Below, piece after piece: positions 1-6,232 of a stretch of DNA of 6,757 nt. Where the stretch lies: positions 1 to 6,757 of the forward strand of contig JAICUS010000337.1 in assembly GCA_025935735.1 (NCBI GenBank), given 5' to 3'. The DNA comes from Solirubrobacteraceae bacterium (GTDB taxonomy: Bacteria > Actinomycetota > Thermoleophilia > Solirubrobacterales > Solirubrobacteraceae). The position numbers were made by a program, and so were the translations under genes. The notes under the pieces are model-generated. The model was not told the DNA's origin. It did no database searches and was given only the letters and a program-made list of their open reading frames with translations. The first letter of the stretch is position 1. Each line of letters starts with the position of its first letter.

Positions 1-86
1 GCAGCCGCTCGGGGACGGTGCGGCGGATCGCCTCCCGCCACGACCGCACGAAGCTGCGCTCGCTCACCGGCTACCACCTCGGCTGA
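1..86 (+). CDS. C-terminal end of an unidentified upstream gene (partial)
   Basis: The reading frame whose codons begin at position 3 runs open to a TGA at 84-86. It encodes 27 residues ending in ...RSLTGYHLG, rich in Arg and His. Every codon in this stretch ends in G or C, which is the pattern of the other genes here and supports real coding. The stop lies only three bases before the GTG of the following esterase, so the two genes are probably co-transcribed and perhaps translationally coupled. The fragment is too short to assign to a family; I do not recognise it. Confidence 0.55.
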   Translation, partial: SRSGTVRRIASRHDRTKLRSLTGYHLG

Positions 87-89
87 GCC

Positions 90-1103
<1,014 letters not shown>

Positions 1104-1118
<15 letters not shown>

Positions 1119-1832
1119 GAAGGCGATCAGCGCGGCGGCGGCCGCGATCGCGCCGGCCGCGGCCCAGGGGACCGGCCGGGGCGGCGGGAGCGGGCGGTGC
1201 CCGGGGACGAAGCGGCCGACGGCGGACTCCTCGAGCTGGCGCTTGGCCAGCGAGCGCAGGAAGCCGTGGGTGACCAGCACGTGGATGCGCGACTGCGTCT
1301 GCTTGTAGAACCAGCGGGTCAGCCAGATGGCGAGCGCGGGATAGAAGTTCGCCACCTCGACCTCGATGTGCACGCGGCCGTAGCCGGCGCGGGGGGAGTC
1401 CAGGCGGCGGACGTCGATCTCCAGGAAGCCCTCGTGCGGGCGGCCGACCAGCAGGCCGTCCTGGATGTTCCAGCGCACGATCCCGCGGTCCGACGAGAGC
1501 CGGTAGTCGGGCGCGTGGAAGCGCAGCAGGACGATCGGGTGGGCGAGGAACACCACCGAGCGCTCCGACTCGGTGTAGGCCACCCGGATCATCCCGAGCG
1601 TGACCCGCGACAGGTAGCTCCAGTACGTGCGCGCCAGGCGCTCGAGGTGCATCGGGTCCCACAGCGCCTCGAGCTCGGCGTCCGGGACGTCGACGTTCGC
1701 CGCCTGGATCGAACGCACCGCGCCGCCGCGGCCAATCACCGTGTGGTGCTCGGGGTCCGCGATCTCCGCGTGGACGACCGGGCGCTCCGGGACGCGATTG
1801 CGCAACTTCATGGTCGGTGCCGCCGGGATCAT
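1104..1832 (-). CDS. Conserved-looking protein of unknown function with a C-terminal membrane anchor
   Basis: A 242-residue protein that I do not recognise by name. Residues about 35-200 look like one compact domain with alternating beta segments (RSVVFLAHPIVLLRF near 91-105, GIVRWNIQDGLLVG near 117-130, RVHIEVEVANFYPAL near 153-167). A long amphipathic helix follows (about 168-200). This order is loosely reminiscent of an SRPBCC/START-like lipid-binding fold, which is only an inference. A Pro/Arg-rich linker (about 211-221) leads to a hydrophobic Ala-rich segment at about 222-239 and a final RRR, which looks like a tail anchor with the domain in the cytoplasm. The start is uncertain: ATG at 1832 gives the longest form, and ATG at 1811 (MKLRNRV) is equally plausible; neither has a good Shine-Dalgarno site. 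It lies downstream of the RlpA-like gene in the same direction, separated by a strong stem-loop, and overlaps the esterase by 15 bp tail to tail. Confidence 0.78.
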
Positions 1833-1854
1833 CCCACGCGGGGGCTCAGGGGTG

Positions 1855-1895
1855 CCCGACCGGCGGACGCTCCGACACGTTCTCCGCCGGTCGGG
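1855..1895 (-). terminator. Strong stem-loop behind the RlpA-like gene
   Basis: Positions 1855-1867 and 1883-1895 form a perfect 13-bp GC-rich inverted repeat around a 15-nt loop. It starts 16 nt past the stop of the RlpA-like gene and ends 23 nt before the next start on the same strand. No U-tract follows on either strand, so it would be a U-less terminator or a processing/stability hairpin. It would at least weaken read-through into the membrane-anchored gene. Confidence 0.65.
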
Positions 1896-1910
1896 CGGGC
1901 CCCCAGGCCG

Positions 1911-2609
1911 TCACTGCGCGGTGGGCTTCAGGCGCAGCGCGCCGACCGTCGACGTCTCGCTCATGCCGAGCGTGAACGCGGTGGCCTGCGTCAGGTCCCA
2001 GTCGGCGCCGGCGACCCCGTACGGGCCGCGGTCGATCACCGGCACGACGAGCGTGCGACCCTGATAGTCGATGGCCACCGGCGTGCCGCAGGGGAGCGTG
2101 CGGTGCGCGACGCCCAGCAGGTCGGGCGTGAGCACGATCCCGCAGGCGGTCTGGTTGCCCCAGAAGCCCGGGCCGTACCAGGTGGCGAGTGACGGGCGGT
2201 ACACGGTGACCGTCAGCGGCGCCGAGGCGCCGCGGAGCACGGCGCGGAGCGCGAACTGCCCGATGTGGCGCGGCTTCCAGCGCTCGGTGAACGTCCCGTC
2301 GGGCTGCACCCGGGCGCCCGTCACCTTCTTCCAGGCCAGCGTGCGCGGGTTCTGGCGCTGCAGCTTGACCCGGTGGCCGGCCAGCGAGGGGTCGGCGGTG
2401 CCGTGGACGAGCAGCGGCTGCCTGACGGTGGCGTCCGGCGGCATCGTGAGCTCGACGCCCCCGCCGGCCGCGGTCTCGGGGAGCGCCGCGGGGACCGCCA
2501 CGGGAGCGACGACCCCGCCGGCGCCCTGGGCGCGGGCCGCGGCCGGCACGGCGGCGAGCGCGGCGGCCACGGCGGCGAGCGCGGTTGCTGTCCTGGGGCG
2601 GATCGTCAT
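1911..2609 (-). CDS. Secreted RlpA-like double-psi beta-barrel protein
   Basis: A 232-residue exported wall protein. Residues 1-27 form a signal peptide (basic MTIRPRT, Ala-rich core, likely cleavage after ARA at 25-27). Residues about 51-137 resemble a bacterial Ig-like domain (tension-bearing spacer, beta-rich). Residues about 140-228 are the RlpA/3D-type barrel: ATWYGPGFWGNQTACG at 142-157, VAHRTLPCGT at 167-176, VPVIDRGPY at 189-197 and WDLT at 204-207. His169 and Asp193 match the conserved His and Asp of RlpA lytic transglycosylases, so peptidoglycan cleavage is plausible. Cys156 and Cys174 could form an extracellular disulfide. There is no SPOR domain and no lipobox, unlike proteobacterial RlpA. 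The start ATG at 2609 is chosen because GAGGAAG lies just upstream and the signal peptide begins here; the frame runs open further upstream, but only through the riboswitch. A c-di-AMP riboswitch occupies the leader. Confidence 0.9.
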   Translation of the reverse strand: MTIRPRTATALAAVAAALAAVPAAARAQGAGGVVAPVAVPAALPETAAGGGVELTMPPDATVRQPLLVHGTADPSLAGHRVKLQRQNPRTLAWKKVTGARVQPDGTFTERWKPRHIGQFALRAVLRGASAPLTVTVYRPSLATWYGPGFWGNQTACGIVLTPDLLGVAHRTLPCGTPVAIDYQGRTLVVPVIDRGPYGVAGADWDLTQATAFTLGMSETSTVGALRLKPTAQ

Positions 2610-2612
2610 TGG

Positions 2613-2662
2613 GCTTCCTCTGGTGCCTACGAGGTGAGCTGACGGGCTCGCGCTGAGGAAGC
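2613..2662 (-). promoter_or_regulatory. Shine-Dalgarno site and complementary riboswitch loop (possible expression platform)
   Basis: On the minus strand the ribosome binding site GAGGAAGC (2620-2613) sits 3 nt before the ATG at 2609, with its GAGG core 7 nt from it. The sequence GCTTCCTC at 2662-2655 is its exact 8-nt reverse complement. That segment forms the 6-nt apical loop (2661-2656) plus the closing pair of the hairpin GCGCTG/CAGCGC (2667-2650) in the riboswitch. A loop-to-Shine-Dalgarno pseudoknot would hide the ribosome binding site. The complementarity is seen directly; its regulatory use is inferred. Confidence 0.5.
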
Positions 2663-2770
2663 AGCGCCACGGCCGGCTCTTGGGCCGGGCTCGATTCGCC
2701 CCCGCGGACTGCGCCGTCCGCATCGGGTCCCCCGTTCGCCGCCTTGACCGGGGCGGCGCTTCGGCGCCCG
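2621..2770 (-). promoter_or_regulatory. c-di-AMP riboswitch (ydaO-yuaA class)
   Basis: Read on the minus strand, the leader contains the conserved blocks of the ydaO class in order. CGGGGGACCCGAT (2734-2722) is followed by a 6-bp hairpin GCGGAC/GTCCGC (2721-2704), then GGGGCGAATC (2702-2693), variable hairpins (CCGGC/GCCGG, and GCGCTG/CAGCGC at 2667-2650), and the 3' block CCCGTCAGCTCACCTCGTAGGC (2646-2625). These correspond closely to the Bacillus ydaO blocks GGGGGACCC, GGGGTGAATCC and CCGTCAGCTAACCTCGTAAGC. A further hairpin GCCGCC/GGCGGC (2757-2738) precedes them. The outer P1 stem is less certain: GGCGCC near 2768-2763 could pair with GGCACC near 2627-2622 with one mismatch. Known members bind c-di-AMP and in actinobacteria control wall hydrolases such as rpfA, usually switching expression off. 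The aptamer ends about a dozen bases from the ATG, which favours translational control over a terminator. Confidence 0.93.
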
Positions 2771-2771
2771 G

Positions 2772-2777
2772 AACCTA
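2772..2777 (-). promoter_or_regulatory. Candidate -10 element for the riboswitch transcript
   Basis: TAGGTT on the minus strand fits the actinobacterial TAnnnT -10 pattern and would start transcription near 2765, at the 5' edge of the riboswitch. No convincing -35 hexamer is seen 16-18 nt upstream, which lies in the 3' end of the basic-protein gene. A weak or extended promoter, or read-through from the basic-protein gene, are alternatives. Confidence 0.35.
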
Positions 2778-2783
2778 GCAGGA

Positions 2784-3404
2784 CTACGGCTTCGGGAGCC
2801 GGTCGACCGCGCGCTTGAGCGCCCGCCCGCCAACCGTGAGCCCGATCTGCGCCAGCTCGCCCACGGCCTGGATGGTCGTCGTCACGAGCTCCGTCCCCCG
2901 CGGCGGCTGGACGGTGCGCACCGGCGGCGGGTCCCCGACGCGCCGCTGCTGCCCCAACGCCCGCGCCCCGGGCCGGACGGCCGCGGGCCGTCGCGGCGTG
3001 CCGGGCTTCTTCGCCGCGGCAGCGGGCTTTGCCGCCGCGCGCTGCGCGGCGACCGGCCTGGCGGTCTTTGCCGCGCGGCTCGCCCCACCGTCCTTCGCGG
3101 ACTTTGCGGCGCCTCGGCGCGCCGCGGGCGCCTTGGCGGCCGGCTTCGCCGCGCGCCCGCTCGCGGTCGTCGCGGGGCGGCTCCGGCCCGCCGGGGTGGC
3201 CTTCACGCGCGCCGGGCCGGCCTGGGGGCGGCGGGGCGATTCGCGCTTCGGGCGCGGGGGTGGCGCGGGCTCGTCGGCGGCGGCGGGCGGCGCGTCGGCG
3301 CGCGGCCGGCCGAGGCGTTGTGGGCGGGTCGCCGGGAGGTTTCCGAGGACGCTCGCCTTCTCGCGCTTGGCCTTCGCCTTGCGCTTGCCAGCCTTGTCCG
3401 CCAT
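2784..3404 (-). CDS. Basic Ala/Lys/Pro-rich low-complexity protein with a conserved-looking C-terminal helix
   Basis: A 206-residue, strongly basic protein without a recognised family. Residues 1-16 are a Lys/Arg patch (MADKAGKRKAKAKREK). Residues about 25-165 are low-complexity Ala/Lys/Arg/Pro, with repeated AAKP/AAKTAR-like steps near 83-135. This resembles the tails of histone H1/HU-like or other nucleic-acid-binding proteins and is probably disordered. Residues about 170-200 (TELVTTTIQAVGELAQIGL...ALKRAV) form an ordered helical segment ending in RLPKP, the only part that looks like a folded or membrane-associating unit. A nucleoid or RNA-binding role is inferred from charge only. The start ATG at 3404 has no Shine-Dalgarno site; a TAGACT -10-like element ends 9 nt before it, suggesting a leaderless mRNA. 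The gene is divergent from the sigma factor gene and lies just upstream of the riboswitch-controlled gene in the same direction. Confidence 0.75.
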   Translation of the reverse strand: MADKAGKRKAKAKREKASVLGNLPATRPQRLGRPRADAPPAAADEPAPPPRPKRESPRRPQAGPARVKATPAGRSRPATTASGRAAKPAAKAPAARRGAAKSAKDGGASRAAKTARPVAAQRAAAKPAAAAKKPGTPRRPAAVRPGARALGQQRRVGDPPPVRTVQPPRGTELVTTTIQAVGELAQIGLTVGGRALKRAVDRLPKP

Positions 3405-3413
3405 CCCCGGGCA

Positions 3414-3419
3414 AGTCTA
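3414..3419 (-). promoter_or_regulatory. Candidate -10 element of the basic-protein gene
   Basis: TAGACT on the minus strand is identical to the -10 hexamer of the divergent sigma-factor promoter. It ends 9 nt before the ATG at 3404, which would place the transcription start at or just before the start codon, giving a leaderless or nearly leaderless mRNA. A good -35 hexamer is not seen. Confidence 0.4.
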
Positions 3420-3528
3420 TGACCCCTGGAGACACAGGACGCCGCGTGCGATCATTCAATACAGGACCGAGCCCCTGCTAGCGCACGACGCGCATCCCCG
3501 GCAAAGTGACCGGCGCCGAAACTGCGGG

Positions 3529-3557
3529 TGGAACTCGGCTATCGCACCGCCTAGACT
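3529..3557 (+). promoter_or_regulatory. Sigma-70-type promoter of the primary sigma factor gene
   Basis: TGGAAC (3529-3534) and TAGACT (3552-3557) are separated by exactly 17 bp and fit the -35/-10 pattern of housekeeping promoters. The predicted transcription start is near 3564, giving a leader of about 95 nt before the ATG at 3658. The rest of the divergent intergenic region (3405-3528) shows no other clear element. Confidence 0.6.
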
Positions 3558-3624
3558 CCGCCGCGACGAGTGTCGTGAGGGGCGTGCACACCCCCGGCGG
3601 CTTCCGAACAAATCCAGAAAGGCC

Positions 3625-3638
3625 GGCTCCCCGGAGCC
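3625..3638 (+). promoter_or_regulatory. Leader hairpin before the sigma factor start
   Basis: GGCTCC and GGAGCC form a perfect 6-bp stem with a 2-nt CC core (in practice a 5-bp stem with a 4-nt loop), 19 nt before the ATG. Further up the leader are ACGA/TCGT around a 3-nt loop (3566-3576) and GGGG/CCCC around 3579-3594. The ribosome binding site after the hairpin is weak (GGGA near 3649-3652), so leader structure could influence translation. That is inference. Confidence 0.35.
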
Positions 3639-3657
3639 TCGCTAGAACGGGACATCC

Positions 3658-4758
3658 ATGTCAGTTGTGGAGCTACAGGAACTCGAAGAGGTCAAGGGAC
3701 TGCTGCTGAAGGGTCAGCAGGTCGGCGTCCTCACCTTCGCCGAGATCTCGACCGCCGTCTCCGAGATCGACCTGGACGAGACGGACGTCGAGGAGCTGCA
3801 CGCCTTCCTCGAGCGTTCCGAGATCGAGCTGGTGGAGGAGATCGACCCCGCGCTGGCGGCCGGCCAGGAGGACCGCGCGCCCGACAAGCGCGGCCGGCGC
3901 AAGGGCAAGACGACGATCGACCTCAAGCCGGACATGACCACCGACTCCCTTCAGCTGTTCCTGAAGGACATCGGCAAGGTCCGGCTGCTCACCGCCCAGG
4001 AGGAGGTCGACCTGGCGCGGCGCATCGAGCGCGGCGACCTCGACGCCAAGCAGAAGATGGTCGAGTCCAACCTGCGGCTCGTCGTCTCGATCGCCAAGAA
4101 CTACCGCAACCAGGGACTGCCGTTCCTGGACCTCATCCAGGAGGGCACGCTCGGCCTCGTCCGCGCGGCGGAGAAGTTCGACTACCGCAAGGGCTTCAAG
4201 TTCTCGACCTACGCGACCTGGTGGATCCGCCAGGCGATCGCCCGCGCGCTCGCCGACAAGGCGCGGACCATCCGCATCCCGGTCCACGTCGTCGAGAAGC
4301 TCAACAAGATCGGCCGCGCCGAGCGCAAGCTGGTCACCGAGCTCGGCCGCGAGCCCACCCCCGAGGAGATCGCCGACGTCACGGGGATCGACCCGGAGGA
4401 GGTCGACTCGATCAAGCGCTCCGCTCAGGCGCCCGTCTCGCTCGAGAAGCCGGTGGGCGACGAGGAGGAGTCCGAGTTCGGCCAGTTCATCGCCGACGAG
4501 CGGGCCGAGTCCCCGTACGAGCGCGCGGCCGAGATCCTCACCAAGGAGGCGCTGCGCGAGGCACTGGAGAACCTCTCCTACCGCGAGCGCCGCGTCCTCG
4601 AGCTGCGCTACGGCCTCGGCGGCGAGCACCCCCGCACGCTCGACGAGGTCGGCCGGACGTTCAACGTCACCCGCGAGCGCATCCGCCAGATCGAGAACCA
4701 GTCGCTCAAGAAGCTCCAGAGCCTCGCCGAGGCCCAGAAGCTCCGCGACGTCGCATAG
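3658..4758 (+). CDS. rpoD: Primary (housekeeping) RNA polymerase sigma factor, RpoD/SigA type
   Basis: This 366-residue protein directs RNA polymerase to -10/-35 promoters. It has a short region 1.1 (about 8-63, acidic, VGVLTFAEI...[13 protein letters not shown]), then a basic linker KRGRRKGK (77-84). Region 1.2 is at about 95-127 ([21 protein letters not shown]). Region 2 is at about 137-207, with core-binding [10 protein letters not shown] (158-167) and the -10-reading [10 protein letters not shown] (185-194). Region 3 is at about 208-285. Region 4 is at about 298-357, with a helix-turn-helix over [19 protein letters not shown] (328-346) that reads the -35 element. All regions are intact, and having both regions 1.1 and 1.2 marks the primary group rather than an ECF or SigF type. 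The start ATG at 3658 gives a full region 1.1. A promoter lies about 100 bp upstream and a GC-rich stem-loop follows the stop. In actinobacteria the same gene is often called sigA or hrdB. Confidence 0.96.
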   Translation: MSVVELQELEEVKGLLLKGQQVGVLTFAEISTAVSEIDLDETDVEELHAFLERSEIELVEEIDPALAAGQEDRAPDKRGRRKGKTTIDLKPDMTTDSLQLFLKDIGKVRLLTAQEEVDLARRIERGDLDAKQKMVESNLRLVVSIAKNYRNQGLPFLDLIQEGTLGLVRAAEKFDYRKGFKFSTYATWWIRQAIARALADKARTIRIPVHVVEKLNKIGRAERKLVTELGREPTPEEIADVTGIDPEEVDSIKRSAQAPVSLEKPVGDEEESEFGQFIADERAESPYERAAEILTKEALREALENLSYRERRVLELRYGLGGEHPRTLDEVGRTFNVTRERIRQIENQSLKKLQSLAEAQKLRDVA

Positions 4759-4762
4759 CGCC

Positions 4763-4788
4763 GGCGGCGCGGCCCCGCCCGCGCCGCC
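4763..4788 (+). terminator. GC-rich stem-loop after the sigma factor gene
   Basis: GGCGGCGCGG (4763-4772) and CCGCGCCGCC (4779-4788) form a perfect 10-bp stem around a 6-nt loop, starting 4 nt after the sigma factor stop. No U-run follows (ATTCGC), as is common for terminators in high-GC actinobacteria. Confidence 0.65.
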
Positions 4789-4810
4789 CATTCGCAACGA
4801 AGCCTGCGCG

Positions 4811-4846
4811 GTTTCGGCACGATCGCGTGTTGTTTCGGCACACGAT
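4811..4846 (+). repeat. Imperfect direct repeat upstream of the AbiEi/DUF559 gene
   Basis: GTTTCGGCACGATC (4811-4824) recurs as GTTTCGGCACACGATC (4832-4847) with a 2-nt insertion; the copies start 21 bp apart, about two helical turns. They sit between the sigma-factor stem-loop and the GTG at 4865, where a promoter or operator would be expected. An operator for the AbiEi-like or MarR protein encoded downstream is conceivable, but nothing in the sequence proves it. Confidence 0.5.
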
Positions 4847-4864
4847 CCGCGCCACGCTCCGGGG

Positions 4865-5728
4865 GTGCGCTATCCGCATCCCGAATATCGGTACAAACCC
4901 AGCACACCCGACCAGCGCGCGGCCGCGATCGCCGCGCGTGACTGGGGCGTGATCTCGGCGGGTGAGCTGCTGGCCTGCGGGATGGCGCGCAACGGGATCG
5001 CCGCGCGAGTGGCCGCTGGGCGGCTCCATCGCATCCACCGCGGTGTGTACGCCCTCGGCCACGCCGGCGTGACCATGCGCGGCCGGTTCCTCGCGGCGGT
5101 GAAGGCTTGCGGTGCCGGGGCGGTGCTGAGCCACCGGTCCGCCGCCGCGCTGTGGGAGCTGGTGCCCTGGGACGACGAGCGCGAGCCCGAAGTGATCGCG
5201 CGCTGGGATCGCCGGATCGCCGGCGTCACGACCCACCGCGCGAACCAGCCGCCGCCGCAGATCCGCTTCGACCGCATCCCCGTCACCACCCCCGCGCGGA
5301 CGCTGGCCGACCTCTCCTCAGTGCTGCCGTTCAAACCGCACCGAAGAGCCGTCCGCGAAGCCCTCGCCCGCAATCGCATTACGACCGACGAAGCGGCACA
5401 CCTGACCCCGGGCGCGCCAGCGGCGACGAGAAGCGAGCTCGAGGACCTCCTCCTCGACCTCATCGAGGCCGCGGGCTTCGAGCGGCCGCGCGTCAATGAG
5501 CCGCTCCCCAACGGCCTCGTCCCCGACTTCCGCTGGCCGGACCACCGCCTCATCCTCGAAGCAGACGGAGCGGCCTGGCACAAAGACCGCGCGAATGACG
5601 CGCAACGACAGGCCCGGCTCGAGGCAGAGGGCGAGCGCGTCATCCGCGTCACCTACACCCAGGCCAAGGACCGGCCGGACGAGACCGCGAAGCGACTGGA
5701 GGCCGCCGGGGTCCCGCGTATCTTGTGA
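4865..5728 (+). CDS. AbiEi-like winged-helix domain fused to a DUF559 (PD-(D/E)XK nuclease-like) domain
   Basis: A 287-residue two-domain protein of a type frequent in actinobacteria. Residues about 15-65 match the AbiEi antitoxin-type winged helix (AARDWGVISAGELLACGM, IAARVAAGRLHRIHRGVYALG at 45-65). Residues about 70-180 match the rest of the AbiEi region (LSHRSAAALWEL at 88-99, TTPARTLADL at 141-150). Residues about 188-275 are DUF559, related to Vsr-like endonucleases: Glu191/Glu193, PDF at 220-222 (Asp221), LEADG at 231-235 (Glu232, Asp234) and His239, so the presumed metal-binding residues are kept. The biochemical role of such fusions is not settled: DNA binding with nuclease activity is plausible. 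No AbiEii nucleotidyltransferase toxin lies next to it in the window. The GTG at 4865 is the first start in frame and lacks a clear Shine-Dalgarno site. The stop overlaps the start of the MarR gene. Confidence 0.88.
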   Translation: MRYPHPEYRYKPSTPDQRAAAIAARDWGVISAGELLACGMARNGIAARVAAGRLHRIHRGVYALGHAGVTMRGRFLAAVKACGAGAVLSHRSAAALWELVPWDDEREPEVIARWDRRIAGVTTHRANQPPPQIRFDRIPVTTPARTLADLSSVLPFKPHRRAVREALARNRITTDEAAHLTPGAPAATRSELEDLLLDLIEAAGFERPRVNEPLPNGLVPDFRWPDHRLILEADGAAWHKDRANDAQRQARLEAEGERVIRVTYTQAKDRPDETAKRLEAAGVPRIL

Positions 5729-6222
5729 GCGTGGTTACGGAACCGTGGTCGCAGGATGACGACCTCGTCCTGTGGACCCTGCTGCTGGCCGAGGATCTCA
5801 ATGCCGCGGCGCTCGCCCGCCTGCAGGAGCGCCACCCCGACGTCCGCTACTCGCACGGCTTCCTCTTCCAGCAGCTCGTCGCCGGCCCGCAGCCCGTGGG
5901 CGCCCTCGCGGAGCAGCTCGGCGTCACCTCGCAGGCCATCTCCAAGGCCGCGTCCGAGCTCGAGCGGCTCGGCTACGTCGAGCGCGTCAGAGACCGCGAC
6001 GACGGGCGCGTCCATCGCATCGCGCTGACCGACCAGGGCAACCAGGCGCTCCAGGCCGGCGGCGACATCCGGGCAAACCTCAACCACGAGCTCGCCGCCG
6101 CGCTCGGGCCTGAGCGCGCCCGCACGGCCGCGCGAACGCTGCGAGCCGCGGTGGCCGCGCGGGCGAAGATGGCCGCGCCCGGTCAGGACCCCACTCAAGA
6201 CCCCCCCAGCGGCGGTCGATGA
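5725..6222 (+). CDS. MarR-family transcriptional regulator
   Basis: A 165-residue winged-helix repressor-type protein, dimeric in the family, usually sensing small phenolic or oxidative ligands. Helices at about 8-40 form part of the dimer region. The DNA-binding unit spans about 42-103, with SHGFLFQQLVAG at 43-54, helix-turn-helix VGALAEQLGVTSQAISKAASELERLGY at 58-84 and the wing RDRDDGRVHRIALT at 89-102. A C-terminal helix at about 104-150 completes the dimer interface, followed by a Pro-rich tail. No paired Cys is present, so OhrR-type redox sensing is unlikely. The start GTG at 5725 overlaps the TGA of the AbiEi/DUF559 gene (GTGA), giving translational coupling; GTG at 5731 is an alternative. 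The next gene begins 10 nt after the stop. Its target is unknown; its own operon is a reasonable guess. Confidence 0.88.
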   Translation: MSVVTEPWSQDDDLVLWTLLLAEDLNAAALARLQERHPDVRYSHGFLFQQLVAGPQPVGALAEQLGVTSQAISKAASELERLGYVERVRDRDDGRVHRIALTDQGNQALQAGGDIRANLNHELAAALGPERARTAARTLRAAVAARAKMAAPGQDPTQDPPSGGR

Positions 6223-6232
6223 CACGAAGGAC

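Noticed and set aside
2610..2723. N-terminal extension of the RlpA-like protein to an ATG at 2723
   Set aside because: The extension would be translated through the riboswitch and would bury the signal peptide 38 residues into the protein; the ATG at 2609 has a proper ribosome binding site.
2970..3160. AAKP-like repeated steps as a tandem repeat or CRISPR-like array
   Set aside because: The periodicity is protein-level low complexity (Ala/Lys/Pro codons); units vary in length and there are no conserved repeats with unique spacers.
1846..3459. A 537-codon open frame on the minus strand spanning two genes and the riboswitch
   Set aside because: Its product is low-complexity Arg/Gly/Pro/Ala, typical of an off-frame read of high-GC DNA. 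It overlaps the basic protein and the RlpA-like gene, which have far better start, signal-peptide and domain evidence.
2815..3645. A 276-codon plus-strand open frame opposite the basic protein
   Set aside because: It is an Ala/Arg/Gly-rich complement of the low-complexity gene with no domain, and it runs through the divergent promoters. The minus-strand gene has the folded C-terminus and suitable neighbours.
3673..4797. A 374-codon open frame antisense to the sigma factor
   Set aside because: It mirrors the sigma factor frame and is Leu/Val/Asp/Arg-rich without a recognisable domain; long antisense frames are normal at this GC content.
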